NCBI GenBank assembly: GCA_002049455.2
Contig: KV919043.1
Span: 1-64,000, forward strand
Direction of reading: 5' to 3'
DNA from: Porphyra umbilicalis
Lineage: Eukaryota; Rhodophyta; Bangiophyceae; Bangiales; Bangiaceae
Length of the DNA stretch: 64,000 nucleotides
Under the pieces are notes generated by a model, which was given only the letters and a program-made list of their open reading frames with translations, did no database searches and was not told where the DNA came from. Positions 23,742 to 33,663 of the stretch are shown piece after piece (position 1 is the first letter of the stretch; each line of letters opens with the position of its first letter). The position numbers and the translations under genes were made by a program.

Positions 23742-24099
23742 CCTGCCGGCCCTCGCGGGGGTGGGTCGGCTGCCGCGCCCGGTCGGGCGGCCCGGCCTGG
23801 CGAGGCGGAGGGGCGCAGCACCTCCTCGCCGTCACATAACTTGGAGTTCCAGTCGTTTTGTTCAGATGGCTTGACTACTTCCCCCGACGACAGTGACTGC
23901 CCTTTTACCCCGCTTGTCCCGTCCCCCGCGCCGTCCGGCGCGGGCGACCGCGCCTTTGCCCCCCCCCCCCACGCCCGCCCTCAATCCTCTGGCGCTTCTG
24001 CCCCCCCCCCCCCCCTTGCAGTCCGTCTGATCGTTCGTGCTCCCCCCCCCCACGCCGGCCCCGCCGGCTGGTGCGGCCGACGCGGCCGATGCGCACCGC

Positions 24100-24985
24100 T
24101 GCCCGGTTGAGACCTGCTGCGCGACTGCGGCGGGCAACCCGTTGTGGCTCGGCGTCCGCGCGCACCTGCGGGACGCCCACAAGGCCTCCGACGTACCGGC
24201 GGCGGTGCTGTCGGCCAACCAGTTGTGCGGCTGCCGCCACTGCGGCACCTTGCTTCCTTCTTGTCGGTCGACGACCGCCCGCCTGGCACTGGCGTAGCAC
24301 GAGGCGGGCTGTGCTGCGCGCCCGGGCGCGCTCACCGCCGCCCCGGCGACCCGCGCGGTCACGGGCCCTCCGGCGGTGGGTGGCGCCGCGGCGGCGTCGG
24401 CCGTTGCCGCCGCGGTGCCCTCTCTTTCCGTGGACGGTGGGTCTGGTGTGGCTGTTAGTGCGGCCCCGCCCCTGGGCGTCTGCCCGTTGCTCAGCTTTGT
24501 TGCGGCCGTGGGGGAGGGCGACGCGTTCGTCAAGCACCTGCGCACGGCCCACACGGCGGTGGACGTGCCGCCCGAGCGCCTTGCGGAGGCGCAGCTGGGG
24601 GGCTGCCGGCACTGCCACCGCCTGTTTTCAGTGGTGCGGACGGCGTCAGGGCATCGCCCTCTGCGCTCGCACGAGCCCAACTGCCCGTCGCACCCGCTGC
24701 TGCAGGGGGGAGGTGGTCGTGCGGCGGCTGTGGCGGCAGCCACCGCGGCGGGTGCGGCTCCGGCGACGGCGGCCGACTTGGCCAACTAGGCGACGCGCAC
24801 GTGCTGCGTGGTGGGTGGGTGCACCACCACGTTCCGCGGCGCCGTGACGCCGCGCACGCTGCCGGCGCACCTGGCGCGGTGCGGTTGGCCGGGTGCCGCT
24901 ACTGCGGTCGCCCGTACCGCACCGTGGTGGACTGGCAGCGGCGGACGTCGCTGTCACGACACGAGGTGCGGTGCGATGCGCGGCC
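24100..24985 (+). pseudogene. LINE copy 2 zinc-finger region of ORF2
   Basis: The same three modules as copy 1 are present. Module 2 is intact in one frame: CPLLSFVAAVGEGDAFVKHL, then CRHCHRLFSVVRTASGH...H (its first finger has lost the second Cys). Module 3 has CRYCGRPY and RHEVRC. In-frame TAG codons at about 24295 (within LALA-stop-HEAGC) and 24787 (DLAN-stop-ATRT) break the protein. A segment coding SHKLAAVPAEWVRAL in copy 1 (about 16680-16720) is deleted. Confidence 0.6.
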
Positions 24986-25746
24986 CGCGCTGGCAACGGA
25001 GGAGGACGAGGACCCGCCGCCGCCGCCGGACGGCGAAGCGGGGGGTGCCCCCGGCAACGTCCACGACGGCGTCCGCTCGGCGGCTGTCGCCGCGGCCGGG
25101 AACCGGACGGGCGGGGGCGCACCCCCCCCCCCCCCCCCTCCGCCCCCTCCCCCCTCAACGCTTTTTTCGGAGGCGCCAAACGAGTCGGCGCGGCGGCGCG
25201 GGGCGATTCTGCTGCTGCAGGCCCCAACCCCCGACTCGTGGCGGGCGCTGGTGGCGTCCGGCGCGCGCACCGCCGACCACGTCGCCGCCTCTCTGCTGCC
25301 CGCGTGGCGGCAGCTGGGCGCCGACGCGCTCTCCTGGGTGCGGCGCGAGCCGGGTAACGCCACCGCGTGGCTGTGGCTGATGACCCTCCCCTCCCTCCTC
25401 TTCCACGTCCCCGCGCGCACGCGGGGGAGGGGGGAGGGTCCAGCGCCGCTGAGTCACGCCGCGCGCGTGTCCGCGCTCCTCGACGGGGACTTTGCGGCCG
25501 CGTTGCGCGACCGCAATGTCGGTGTGTGGCGCGAGCCGCCCGAGTCCGCGGGCACGGCCACCACGCCCGCGGCCGCGGCTCCACCCGCGTCACCTCCCGC
25601 ACACCCGCCCCCCCCCTCCCCCCCCCCCCGCCCGACTCGCCGGCTGCCCCCCTTCCCCCCCAGCGGGTTGGGCCGGGCGTCCCCGTCCGCCCGACAAGCG
25701 CCCGGCTGCGCGCGCCACGCGTGCAGCGGTGGGCGCTCCGCCGAGT

Positions 25747-28220
25747 CGTCGGCGGTCGTGCCCAAGGTGACTCTTTGGTTCCTTATGGGTGACACATTGG
25801 CGACACAATACGACGAAGTGTCGCCAGAGAGTTGTGCAGGGGGGCTAAATGTGTCGCAGACGGTAGCACCACGTGAGCACCTCAGCGGCGGATAAGCATC
25901 CGGCCTTGCCGGTTTCTGGCATAATTTGCGCAAATTACTTACCACTGACCTTGGTCATATGTTTTAGTACTATTCGGCGGATGCAGATTTGTTGACCCAA
26001 TTTTGTGCTGATCAATGACTGGCACGCGACCAATCATATCAGGGGGACATGTTGAGGCGGCGGTTCCCGCGGCCGCCCCACCGCCGGTGCAGCCCGCCAC
26101 CTTGCGGCCGGCAACGCCGCCGTCGCCCCGCCGTCACCCGACGGCGGCCGGCCGCGCCCGGGCACCATCGCAGAGTCACCGCCGCGAAGTCGCTGCCCCC
26201 GTCGGCTGCCGCGGCGCCGCCCCCGCGCGGGATGCCTGTCTCCCGAGGGCGCGAAAACCGCGACGGCCGCCGCGGCACCGCCCCCTGCCGCCGCTGGCGC
26301 CCGCCATTCACCCGGGGTCGACGCGGCGCCGGCGACGCAGCCCCCCCCCTTCAGCCGCGCGCACCCCCTTGGCCGCCAAGACCACCGCCACCGCCGCGTC
26401 GCTGGCACCGCCCACCGCCGCGGCTTGCCGCCGCCGCCGCCGACACCGCGCACCGCCACAGCACGTCCGCCCCCCCCCCCGCGCCGACAACGCGGTAGCT
26501 GCGGCCGCCGACTGCCGCATCGCAGCCACCCCTTGCCGCCGCCGCCGCCTTGTACATTGGCGGCGGCGGCGGCGACGCGTGGCGGCGGCGGACAACGCCG
26601 CCGCAACGCCCGACACTGGCGCGGCTTGGCGCTGCCGCCGCCGACACCGCGCACCCCCTCAGCACGTCCGCACTTCCTTTCGCAGCGACAACGCGGTAGC
26701 CGCGGCCGCCGACCGCCGCATCGCCGCCGCCGCTTGCCGCCGTCGCCGCCTTGTGCATTAGCAGCGGCGGCGGCGACGCGTGGCGGCGGCGGCCGACGCC
26801 GCCGCAACGCCCGACACCGCCGCGGCTTGCCGCCGCCGCCGTCGACTCCGCGCACCCCCGCCGCACGTCCGCCCCCCCCCCGCGCCGACAATGCGGCAGC
26901 CGCGGCCGCCGACCGCCGCATCGCCGCCGCCCCTTGCCGCCGCCGCCGCCTTGGACATTGGCGGCGGCGGCGGCGACGCTTAGCGGCGGCGGCCGACGCC
27001 GCCGCAACGCCGGACTCCGCCGCGGCTTACCGCCGCCGCCGCCGACTCCGCGCACCCCCCCCGCACGTTTGCACCCCACGGCCCCCCTGCGGCGGGAGGC
27101 CGCGGACGCGATCCCGCTCCTCGCCGCCGCCGCTGCCTGCCGCCGAAACGCAGCCGGCCGCGGACCGCGCCGGCACTCCGCTGCCACACGTCGCCGCCGA
27201 ACCGCCGCCGCCCGCCGCCGCTCGCCGCCGTCGTCCCGCTGCTAGAGGCCGGCGCGACCGACCGCCCCGGCGCGCCGGCCTAACCGCGGCCGCCACCGGT
27301 GCGCCCTGCCGCCGCCACCTTTGCCGCAACGCCGTCGCCGGTCCGGCGAAGCAACCGTCCCGGCGGCGGCCTCCGACACCGACTCCACCCCTAGGCGGCG
27401 CCAGCGGACGCCGCCGTGTCCGCCGCCTTGGCGGCGACCCACAGCGGCCGCTCCCACCGCCGCCCCGCCTCCCCCCCCCCCCCCCTCCCTCAGCCGCCGC
27501 CGTCTCTTTCGAAGCCATGTTCACCGCCATCACCACCGCCACCGCACAGGCCGCGACCAGAGTCGGTGCCAACGCGCAGGCAGCGGGGGCGGGGGTTTGG
27601 CGCCGGCCGCGAGGGGTGCCCTTCGCGGCATCGGTAGTGGCGGTTGGGGTCTCTCCCGCCCCCCCACGTGCTCTGGGGGCATTTATGGGAGAAGTGGCCA
27701 CCGCCAACCAATCATATTGCTGGAAAAACAAGGATAAACGAGCAGAACAATGAGGACATGGCTCTTATCCAATGAAAATCGTCTCAGCGCACCTCGCCGC
27801 AGAGCAAGAACACGGTCAGTGTCAGAGTCCTTCTGATACTGTCATCGCAGTGCGGCACCAGCCAATCAGAGGTAGAATTCACCGGCACGATTGCTATGAT
27901 AGACGGCGGAGGCCGGTCTGCTGCTGTCCTCACCATTCCGTGCTGACAGTGATCTCGCCTGAGTGCACCAGGGGCGAGGTCCCTCCTGAGTTCGTGAAAT
28001 TGCATCATTTCAGTGATACACGAGCCTGGGACTTGGCCGTGTCAGCTTGATTCTCGTTGTCTTAGCCGTTGGACATGCCATCCGAACCGAATAATTGTGT
28101 CGCCAGATCCCCGGCCGGCCATTCCAAGTCGTAGGCTGCGGTTTCGATGGGGCACCACACTGTGTCGCCCTCAAATCGCTTGAAAGTAACCAAAGAAGCG
28201 CGATGGCAGAACCGCCGACG
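25747..28220. mobile_element. 2474-bp DNA transposon with TIRs, inserted in LINE copy 2
   Basis: The left end CGTCGGCGGTCGTGCCC ... CTTTGGTTCCTT matches the reverse complement of the right end, CGTCGGCGGTTCTGCC ... CTTTGGTTACTT, over about 40 bp with gaps. Compared with LINE copy 1 at 17560-17580, the empty site is restored if only a GT dinucleotide is duplicated. The interior (26010-27740) is GC-rich with a tandem repeat of about 200 bp and open frames on both strands without recognisable domains. No transposase was found, so it is non-autonomous or from a family I do not recognise. It interrupts the LINE coding region just before the RT domain. Confidence 0.75.
26437..27070. repeat. tandem repeat, unit about 200 bp, about 3.2 copies
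   Basis: Recurring landmarks are gccgccgac(a/t)c(c)cgcgcacc near 26437, 26636, 26838 and 27036, and ttg(t/g)(a/g)cattggcggcgg-like segments between them. Each unit mixes ccg-rich and cgg-rich halves and could form strong hairpins. It lies inside the 2474-bp TIR element. Confidence 0.65.
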
Positions 28221-29839
28221 GTGAGGCGCGGCCGCGTGAGCGCCGCGGCACGCACCCTGCAAGGGGCGCCGGTGGCACCCCACACGGGCGCCGTCTGGCA
28301 GGCGGCGCAGCGGCTCTTCCCGCGCGCCACGCCGGGGCTTGCGACGACCGCGTCGGTGGCGGCCGAGGTTGGCCCTGAGCTGGACGCCGCCGCCGCACAC
28401 GGCGTGGCCGCGGATGCCCCGCTCGGCTTGTCGGCGGCGACGGTGGTGGCGACCATCCGGTCTGCCGCGCGCGGCTCTGCCCCGGGCCCGTCCGGCCTCC
28501 GGATGGAGCACCTGTGGGCGCTGGCGGAGGACGGGCGCAACGCGCTGGTGGGGGTGGTGCGGCTGTTGGCCACCGATGCCGCGACGACGGTGGTGCCAGC
28601 GGTGGCGAGCCACGCGCTGGCGGGCGCGGAGCTGCTGCTCCTCGTGAAGCCGGGGGCGCCCGACGCTGACGGGGTGCCCAGGCTCCGCCCAACTGGGATG
28701 CCGGAGACACTGCGCAAGCTTGTTGCGGGGTCGCTGGCGCGCGACCTGCGCGCGTCGGCGGCCGCGCTGATGGCGCCGCGGCAGCTGGGCATCGGCGTTC
28801 CCAACGCTTGCGAGCGCCTCTTGCACGCGTTGCAGGCCCAGCTGGAGGCGGCGCCGGAGGAGGGGGTGCTGCTGCTGGACTACAAGAACGCGTTCAACTT
28901 CATCTCCCGCGCGGGAGCGCGCGCATTCATTGACCGCGCGTTCCCCTCCTTTTCGCCGCACGTGACGGCGACTTACGGCGGCGCTCCGCCGGCGGTGTAC
29001 GGATGCGCGGCGGCGCGGCGCGGCGGCGACGGTGCTTGCGACGGCGACAGCCGCGACGGCCGGGGCGGGGCGGGCGACGGCGGCGACGGTGGGGGGGGCG
29101 ACGAGGACCCCCCCGGCCTAGTCGACGATGACAACGACGCCCACCCGACCCAGTGGGTGCCCCCCCCCCCCGCCCGGCGGGTGCTCACCGTCGAGCGGGG
29201 GACACATCAGGGAAACCCGCTGGGGCCCTTTCTGCACGCCGCCGCGCTGATGCTCGCGCTTTTGCGTCTGTCGCGCCCCCACCCCGCGCACGTCATCGAC
29301 GCATTTCACGATGACGTGCGCGCGGTGGGGCCCGTGGCTGGGCGTGGTGCGGTGATGGCGTCGGCGGCGCGGGTGGGGGCGCGCGTCGACGCGGAGCTGT
29401 CGCCCACGAAGTGCGTGACGTGGTCGCCGGGCGCACCCGCGGCGCCGCCCGACCTGACCGCCCAGTGGCGGTCGGAGGGGGTGGAGCACTTTTCTTTCCC
29501 TGTCGGCAACCGCGATTTCGTGGCGGCGCGCGTCGCGGCCATGGCGGCCGAGCACGCGGCGGGGGTGGCGGCGATTGTCGCCCTGCCGGAGGAGGAGCTA
29601 CAGACCAAGCTGCTCCTCCTCCGCCTGTGCGCCGGGCCGCGCGTTACGTACGCGTTGCGGTCTCTCCCCCCCGACGCGGGCGCCACGTTGGCCGCCGCCG
29701 TCGACGCGGACGTCCAGCGGACGGTGCTCTCCCTCTTGTGCGACGCGACGGACAGCGCTGAGGTGCGCGCGGCGTTGCTCGCGCGCGCCGCGCTGCCCGT
29801 CCGCATGGGGGGGCTGGGCGTCGGCGATCGTTCGCGCGC
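28203..29839 (+). pseudogene. LINE copy 2 reverse transcriptase domain, best-preserved RT frame
   Basis: From ATG 28203, which lies in the right TIR of the inserted transposon, the frame stays open through the RT. It shows GSAPGPSGLRMEHLWAL (about 28473), LRPTGMPETLRKLVAG (about 28686), motif A VLLLDYKNAFNFISR (about 28866), motif B RGTHQGNPLGPFLHA (about 29196) and motif C DAFHDDVRAVGP (about 29298), with FHDD in place of the usual YxDD. A low-complexity Asp/Gly insertion (about 29020-29150) sits between motifs A and B. A frame change near 29835 follows GGLGVGDRSR; the correct continuation (VVASWADAAVHCHRAAAQAL) is in another frame to about 30120. It would copy LINE RNA into DNA. Confidence 0.8.
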
Positions 29840-30176
29840 GTGGCGGCGGCGGCCGTCGTGGCGTCCTGGGCGGACGCCGCCGTGCACTGCCACCGGGCGG
29901 CGGCGCAGGCGTTGGCCGACCTGGCTGATGCCCTGCGGGACACCGACCCGGTTGGTCCTGCGGCGCCGGCCGGCGCCCAAGTTGACACCCGGGCGTGGCC
30001 GGGCGCCCCTCGGGCGGACGTCGCGGCTGCTGCTGATGCCGCTGGCACTCTACCGGCGGCCGACGCGACGCCGTCGGGGCGTCGCCCCCCTATCCTCCCT
30101 GGCCTTCTGGCGGCCGTCACGGCCCTGAACGGGGGGCGGTGGTCTGGGGCGATGTCGCCGTCGCGTCGGTCTTCAC

Positions 30177-31659
30177 CAGGGCCTGGGGTGGAAAAAGTAG
30201 AGCCAGACATATCCGCACATATTACTCGTAATAATCCATAATCCATACCGCAGCCGCGTATCCATATCGTACTCTGTTCATTTACCGCCGGATATACTGA
30301 GCCTGAATGACTCTCCAAAGGCCGGATATAATATAATCTGAATCGAATTTTCACCTTGCCTGATCCGGCTCACATATTGCAGTCTCCCCAATTTTGGCCG
30401 ATCCCGACAAGAACAACTGTGCAGAACAGATGCACGACAGCCATCCACCCGGCCGGATACAACCTCTCGACCAATCAGAAGTTGTACGGGCTGTAGGTTG
30501 TTCTAGTCCGGATCGGCCAGAATTGGGAAGACTGCAATATTCTGCGCCGCAGTGCTGGCGCGTGGGGATGCCTCCCCACCCTGTTCAACCGCCATCATCT
30601 GGCAGTGCCAAGCGGCGATCTTGACGGAAATTTTCCGAACGGTTCTGTCCCGTGTCTGAAACCGCTTGCCTTGTTGTCAACGGCCCGCGCGAGAATCCAA
30701 ACGGGCACCCCCGGGTGAGCACACGAGAGTTCCAACGATCACTACTGACGAGGACCGCTGCACCACCCAAATAAATTCCAACAACCAAATGGTACTTGAC
30801 GGCGGTTCATCGCAACAAACGCTTGTGAAGAGACACGCGTATTCAAATCACATGTAAGACTGTACCTGAAGAGATGTCTCCTTTTCCCTGGCCTTTAGGA
30901 CAGGGTGCTCTCAAAGTGTAGTGATGCACACATATACTTCGATCACGGGACTTGCTCTCTGTTTCAGAGGTGACAGTCTGCATTGGTGTCCTCCGGGATC
31001 TGAGGGCGTGTCGACGTTGGAAGGGTCGCGATGACGCTAAAAGCGAATAGATTTACGTGGCTGAGAAGGACTGTCCTGCCACAAGGGTCACAGGGCCCGG
31101 ACGGTGCCTGCCCCCCTACCACACCCCACCGCCCCGAGTTGGGCGCGGCGACCGCACGCAGCGACTACGGGGGTTGAACGCGCCCGCGCTGACCCGCGGG
31201 TGATCGTCCCTGCGCGTCGGCTTCTGTTGCGGCGGCCCGTCGGCCTGCCATCTACCGGCGCGGTTAGAGGTGCGCTGTGCGGCTGAGTGAAGGCCCCTCC
31301 CGTTGGCGTCGCGCGACGCCGGCGAGCCGCCGCCGCTGCGGTGCCGGCGACGGCACCCTTTTCCCCGCCCCACGTTTCCCCCGCCACAGCAACGTGGCTG
31401 TACGTGCCCCCGTGCGCGCTCGCGGCTATGGAGTCGGCCGGCGTGCCCGGTGTTGATGCGTCGCCAAGCGCGCCACCCCCCTGAAGGCCAGGGTATTGCA
31501 CGCACGTGCCTGGAATATAATATTGATCCTGACTCTGTCCGCCCCAGCAAGATCTGATTTTGGATATATGACCTCGTCAAATACTCAATCCAGAGTGCAT
31601 GTGAGGGTATGTGGATTATATCCTAATGCAACCAAAAGTGCCTGATTCCAAAGCCCCTG
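30177..31659. mobile_element. hAT-like DNA transposon (1483 bp) with 8-bp target duplication
   Basis: The ends read CAGGGCCTGGGG and, in reverse complement from the right, CAGGGGCTTTGG. The flanks carry a perfect 8-bp duplication GTCTTCAC (30169-30176 and 31660-31667). LINE copy 1 has this octamer once at its equivalent site (about 20109-20116). An 8-bp duplication with CAGGG termini is the hallmark of the hAT superfamily. No transposase frame is present, so it is non-autonomous. It carries at 30884-31517 a repeat that also occurs at 60247-60887. Confidence 0.85.
30884..31517. repeat. repeat of about 635 bp, copy A (inside the hAT-like element)
   Basis: Nearly identical to 60247-60887. It starts at ttccctggcctttaggacag and ends after cacgcacgtgcctggaat. 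The near-terminal words ccctggccttyagg are inverted (30886 and 31480-31494), suggesting an independent small TIR element nested here. Confidence 0.75.
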
Positions 31660-31660
31660 G

Positions 31661-32025
31661 TCTTCACCGACATGGTCGTCGCGGACGTGGTCGCCCGGCC
31701 TTCCGTGGCTGTGGCAGCGGTGGGGCGCGAGGCGCGCAAGGTGCGCAAGTACGCACCGCGCCTCCCCGCCGCCGACCCGCCCTCTGTCTTCACCCCCCTG
31801 GTGTGGGAGGTGTTTGGCCGCGTGGGCCCCGCGTCCGCGGACTTTATGCGGACCGCCGTCGGTGGTCCGGGGCGCTCGCGCGCGCTCGCGTCGCTGCTGA
31901 TAGACGCGTCCGCTATCATTTGGCGCTATAACGCGCGCATGCTCTGCGAGGGAATTTTGAGGTGTGATGCGAGGGGGCGGGCCACTCTGGACGCCCCAAC
32001 TGCTTTGGCCCAAGTTTCCAGTTGA
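31661..32025 (+). pseudogene. LINE copy 2 C-terminal domain
   Basis: The 3' remainder of the LINE ORF after the hAT-like insertion: VFTDMVVADVVARPSVAVAA, KVRKYAPRLP, FTPLVWEVFGRVGPAS, ending at a TGA at 32023-32025. It is in a single frame here, so it shows the true C-terminal sequence better than copy 1. The K..KY and F.PLV.E..G pattern resembles the nuclease-like tail of this RT family. Confidence 0.65.
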
Positions 32026-32089
32026 GTGGGGCCTCGGCCTCATTTCATAGTCAGCGGACAGTGGGTCCGGGCCTGATGAGAAGCAAAAG

Positions 32090-33663
32090 CCTATTCAAAC
32101 CCCACGAGATGAACCTGGTGAACAGTCTACGACTACCCGCTCGAGGCGGCCCGAAGACGAGTGGCTGTGCCGGGGGAGACGGTGACGTGGCGGAGGGGTG
32201 CGTTGGGGGTCCGGGCACCCCCCCCGCGGCGGCGCGGCGGCGATGGACGCGGCGGCGGCCGGGGGGGCCGCCGCCGTCGCCGCGACGACGTGCGCGATCG
32301 CGGCGTTGCTCGACGCCGTCGCCGTCGATTCGACGGCGACGGCGAAGCGATCGCTATTGCTATTGGCCGTTGCGGAACTGACGGAGGATCGATTGGCTGA
32401 GAATGGTCCTCTTTTGGAACCGCGCTTTTCATTGGCTGGCGCGGCGCCGCTAATCGCTATTAGTGGCTCAGCCGGCTCCGCTATCCCCCCACCCCCGCGT
32501 CCTCCCCCACCCCGGCCGCTGACCGCCCCGCCCCCCCCGCCCCGTCGCCCCCGGCTCCCCCCGCTCCTGCTGCTGCTGCCCCCACCCCCCCGTCGACGGG
32601 GAACCCTTCCGGCTGCCGCCCGGCCGCCGCGGCCGCAAGGCCCGTCGCGCGGCGCGCCGCCATGCCGCCGCCGCGACGGTGGCTGCTCGCCTGCTTGCCG
32701 CTGCTCCCGCCGCCGCCGGCGCCGACGCCGGCCTGTGTCCCCCTCGCGGCTTCCGCACTCCCCCGCCCGTTGTTGAGGCGGCGGCTGCTGCCGCCGCCGC
32801 CCACGCCGCGGTCGACCAAGTCGCCGGGCCCCCCGCCGGCGCCGCCAACGTCGGTGCCGGCGGCCCCCCCCCCCCCCCCTACCGGCCGCACCTGCGGCGG
32901 CCGCCCAAGACGCGGTCGCCGCGCCTGCGGCGGATCCCCGCGCTGCCCCCCGCCCGCGCCCCGCGACGTCGGCCGACGCGGTGGTCGGCGGGCGTGGGGC
33001 TGCCCCTGCGGCCGTGGCCGGCGGCCGGCGGCTGCCGCCACGCGGCGGCAACCGCAAGGACGCTGTGGCGGTAGCCGCCGCCGCGGCGGCGGCAAAAATC
33101 AAGGCCAAGGACGGAGGCGCTGCCGCGGCGGCGGCCGCTCGGCTCGCCCGCGCGACCGCTGCGGGCGCCGCGCTGCGCCGCCTCGCCGCCGGGTCGCCCC
33201 CGCCGGTGACGCTGCGGACTGTCTACGTCCGCGGCGTCGCCCGCTAGACGCGCACCTGGCGGCTGCGCAAGCTGCTGTCGGCGGCCGCCGGGCTGCCAAA
33301 ACGGGCGGTCGTCGACGTCGACCGCGCCGGCGACCTCGCCGAGGTGCGCCTGCTGGGGCAGCACGCCGACGCGTTTGAGGCGGCGGTGCCGCTGTCGCCC
33401 GCCGCCGCCACGCTAACGCTCGTGCGGGGGGTCGACCCCCTCTCGCCGTCGCTGTTGGGCGCCCCGCGCCGACGCGGGCTGTCGGCGGAGGCGGCCCGCG
33501 AGGTGGCGCGCGCGTTTTACGTGGCGCGCCGCCGCGCCAAGCTTTCGTGGCTGGACGAGCGGGTGAGGATGCCGCCCGCCCATCGGGACGCCCTCCGCCC
33601 GTTGCTGCACCGGGAGCTCGCCCCGTACGTGCAGCAGCTGGGCGCTGGTGGTGGCACCATGGG
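32090..33663 (+). mobile_element. non-LTR retrotransposon, copy 3 (5' fragment only)
   Basis: Copy 3 starts directly after copy 2 with cctattcaaaccccacgag. It matches the other copies through the 5' UTR and ORF1 as far as ggtggcaccatggg, where it stops abruptly at a junction with the Fanzor-like sequence. ORF1 contains an in-frame TAG (about 33245, within GVAR-stop-TRTWR). Losing the 3' end is the opposite of normal LINE 5' truncation, so the junction probably arose by deletion or recombination. Confidence 0.8.

Larger units (their letters stand above)
20534..32089 (+). mobile_element. non-LTR retrotransposon, copy 2 (interrupted by two DNA transposons)
   Basis: Copy 2 starts directly at the end of copy 1 and is followed directly by copy 3. 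Its 11.56 kb include a 2474-bp TIR element (25747-28220) and a 1483-bp hAT-like element (30177-31659). A segment matching about 19450-20085 of copy 1 is missing near 30131. Without these changes it would be about 8.2 kb, like copy 1. Stops at 24295 (TAG) and 24787 (TAG), plus frame changes, show that it is dead. Confidence 0.85.

Noticed and set aside
12331..33663. Interpretation of the array as an LTR retrotransposon
   Set aside because: No LTRs, gag/protease/integrase or primer-binding site; the RT motifs, zinc fingers and tail are of non-LTR type.
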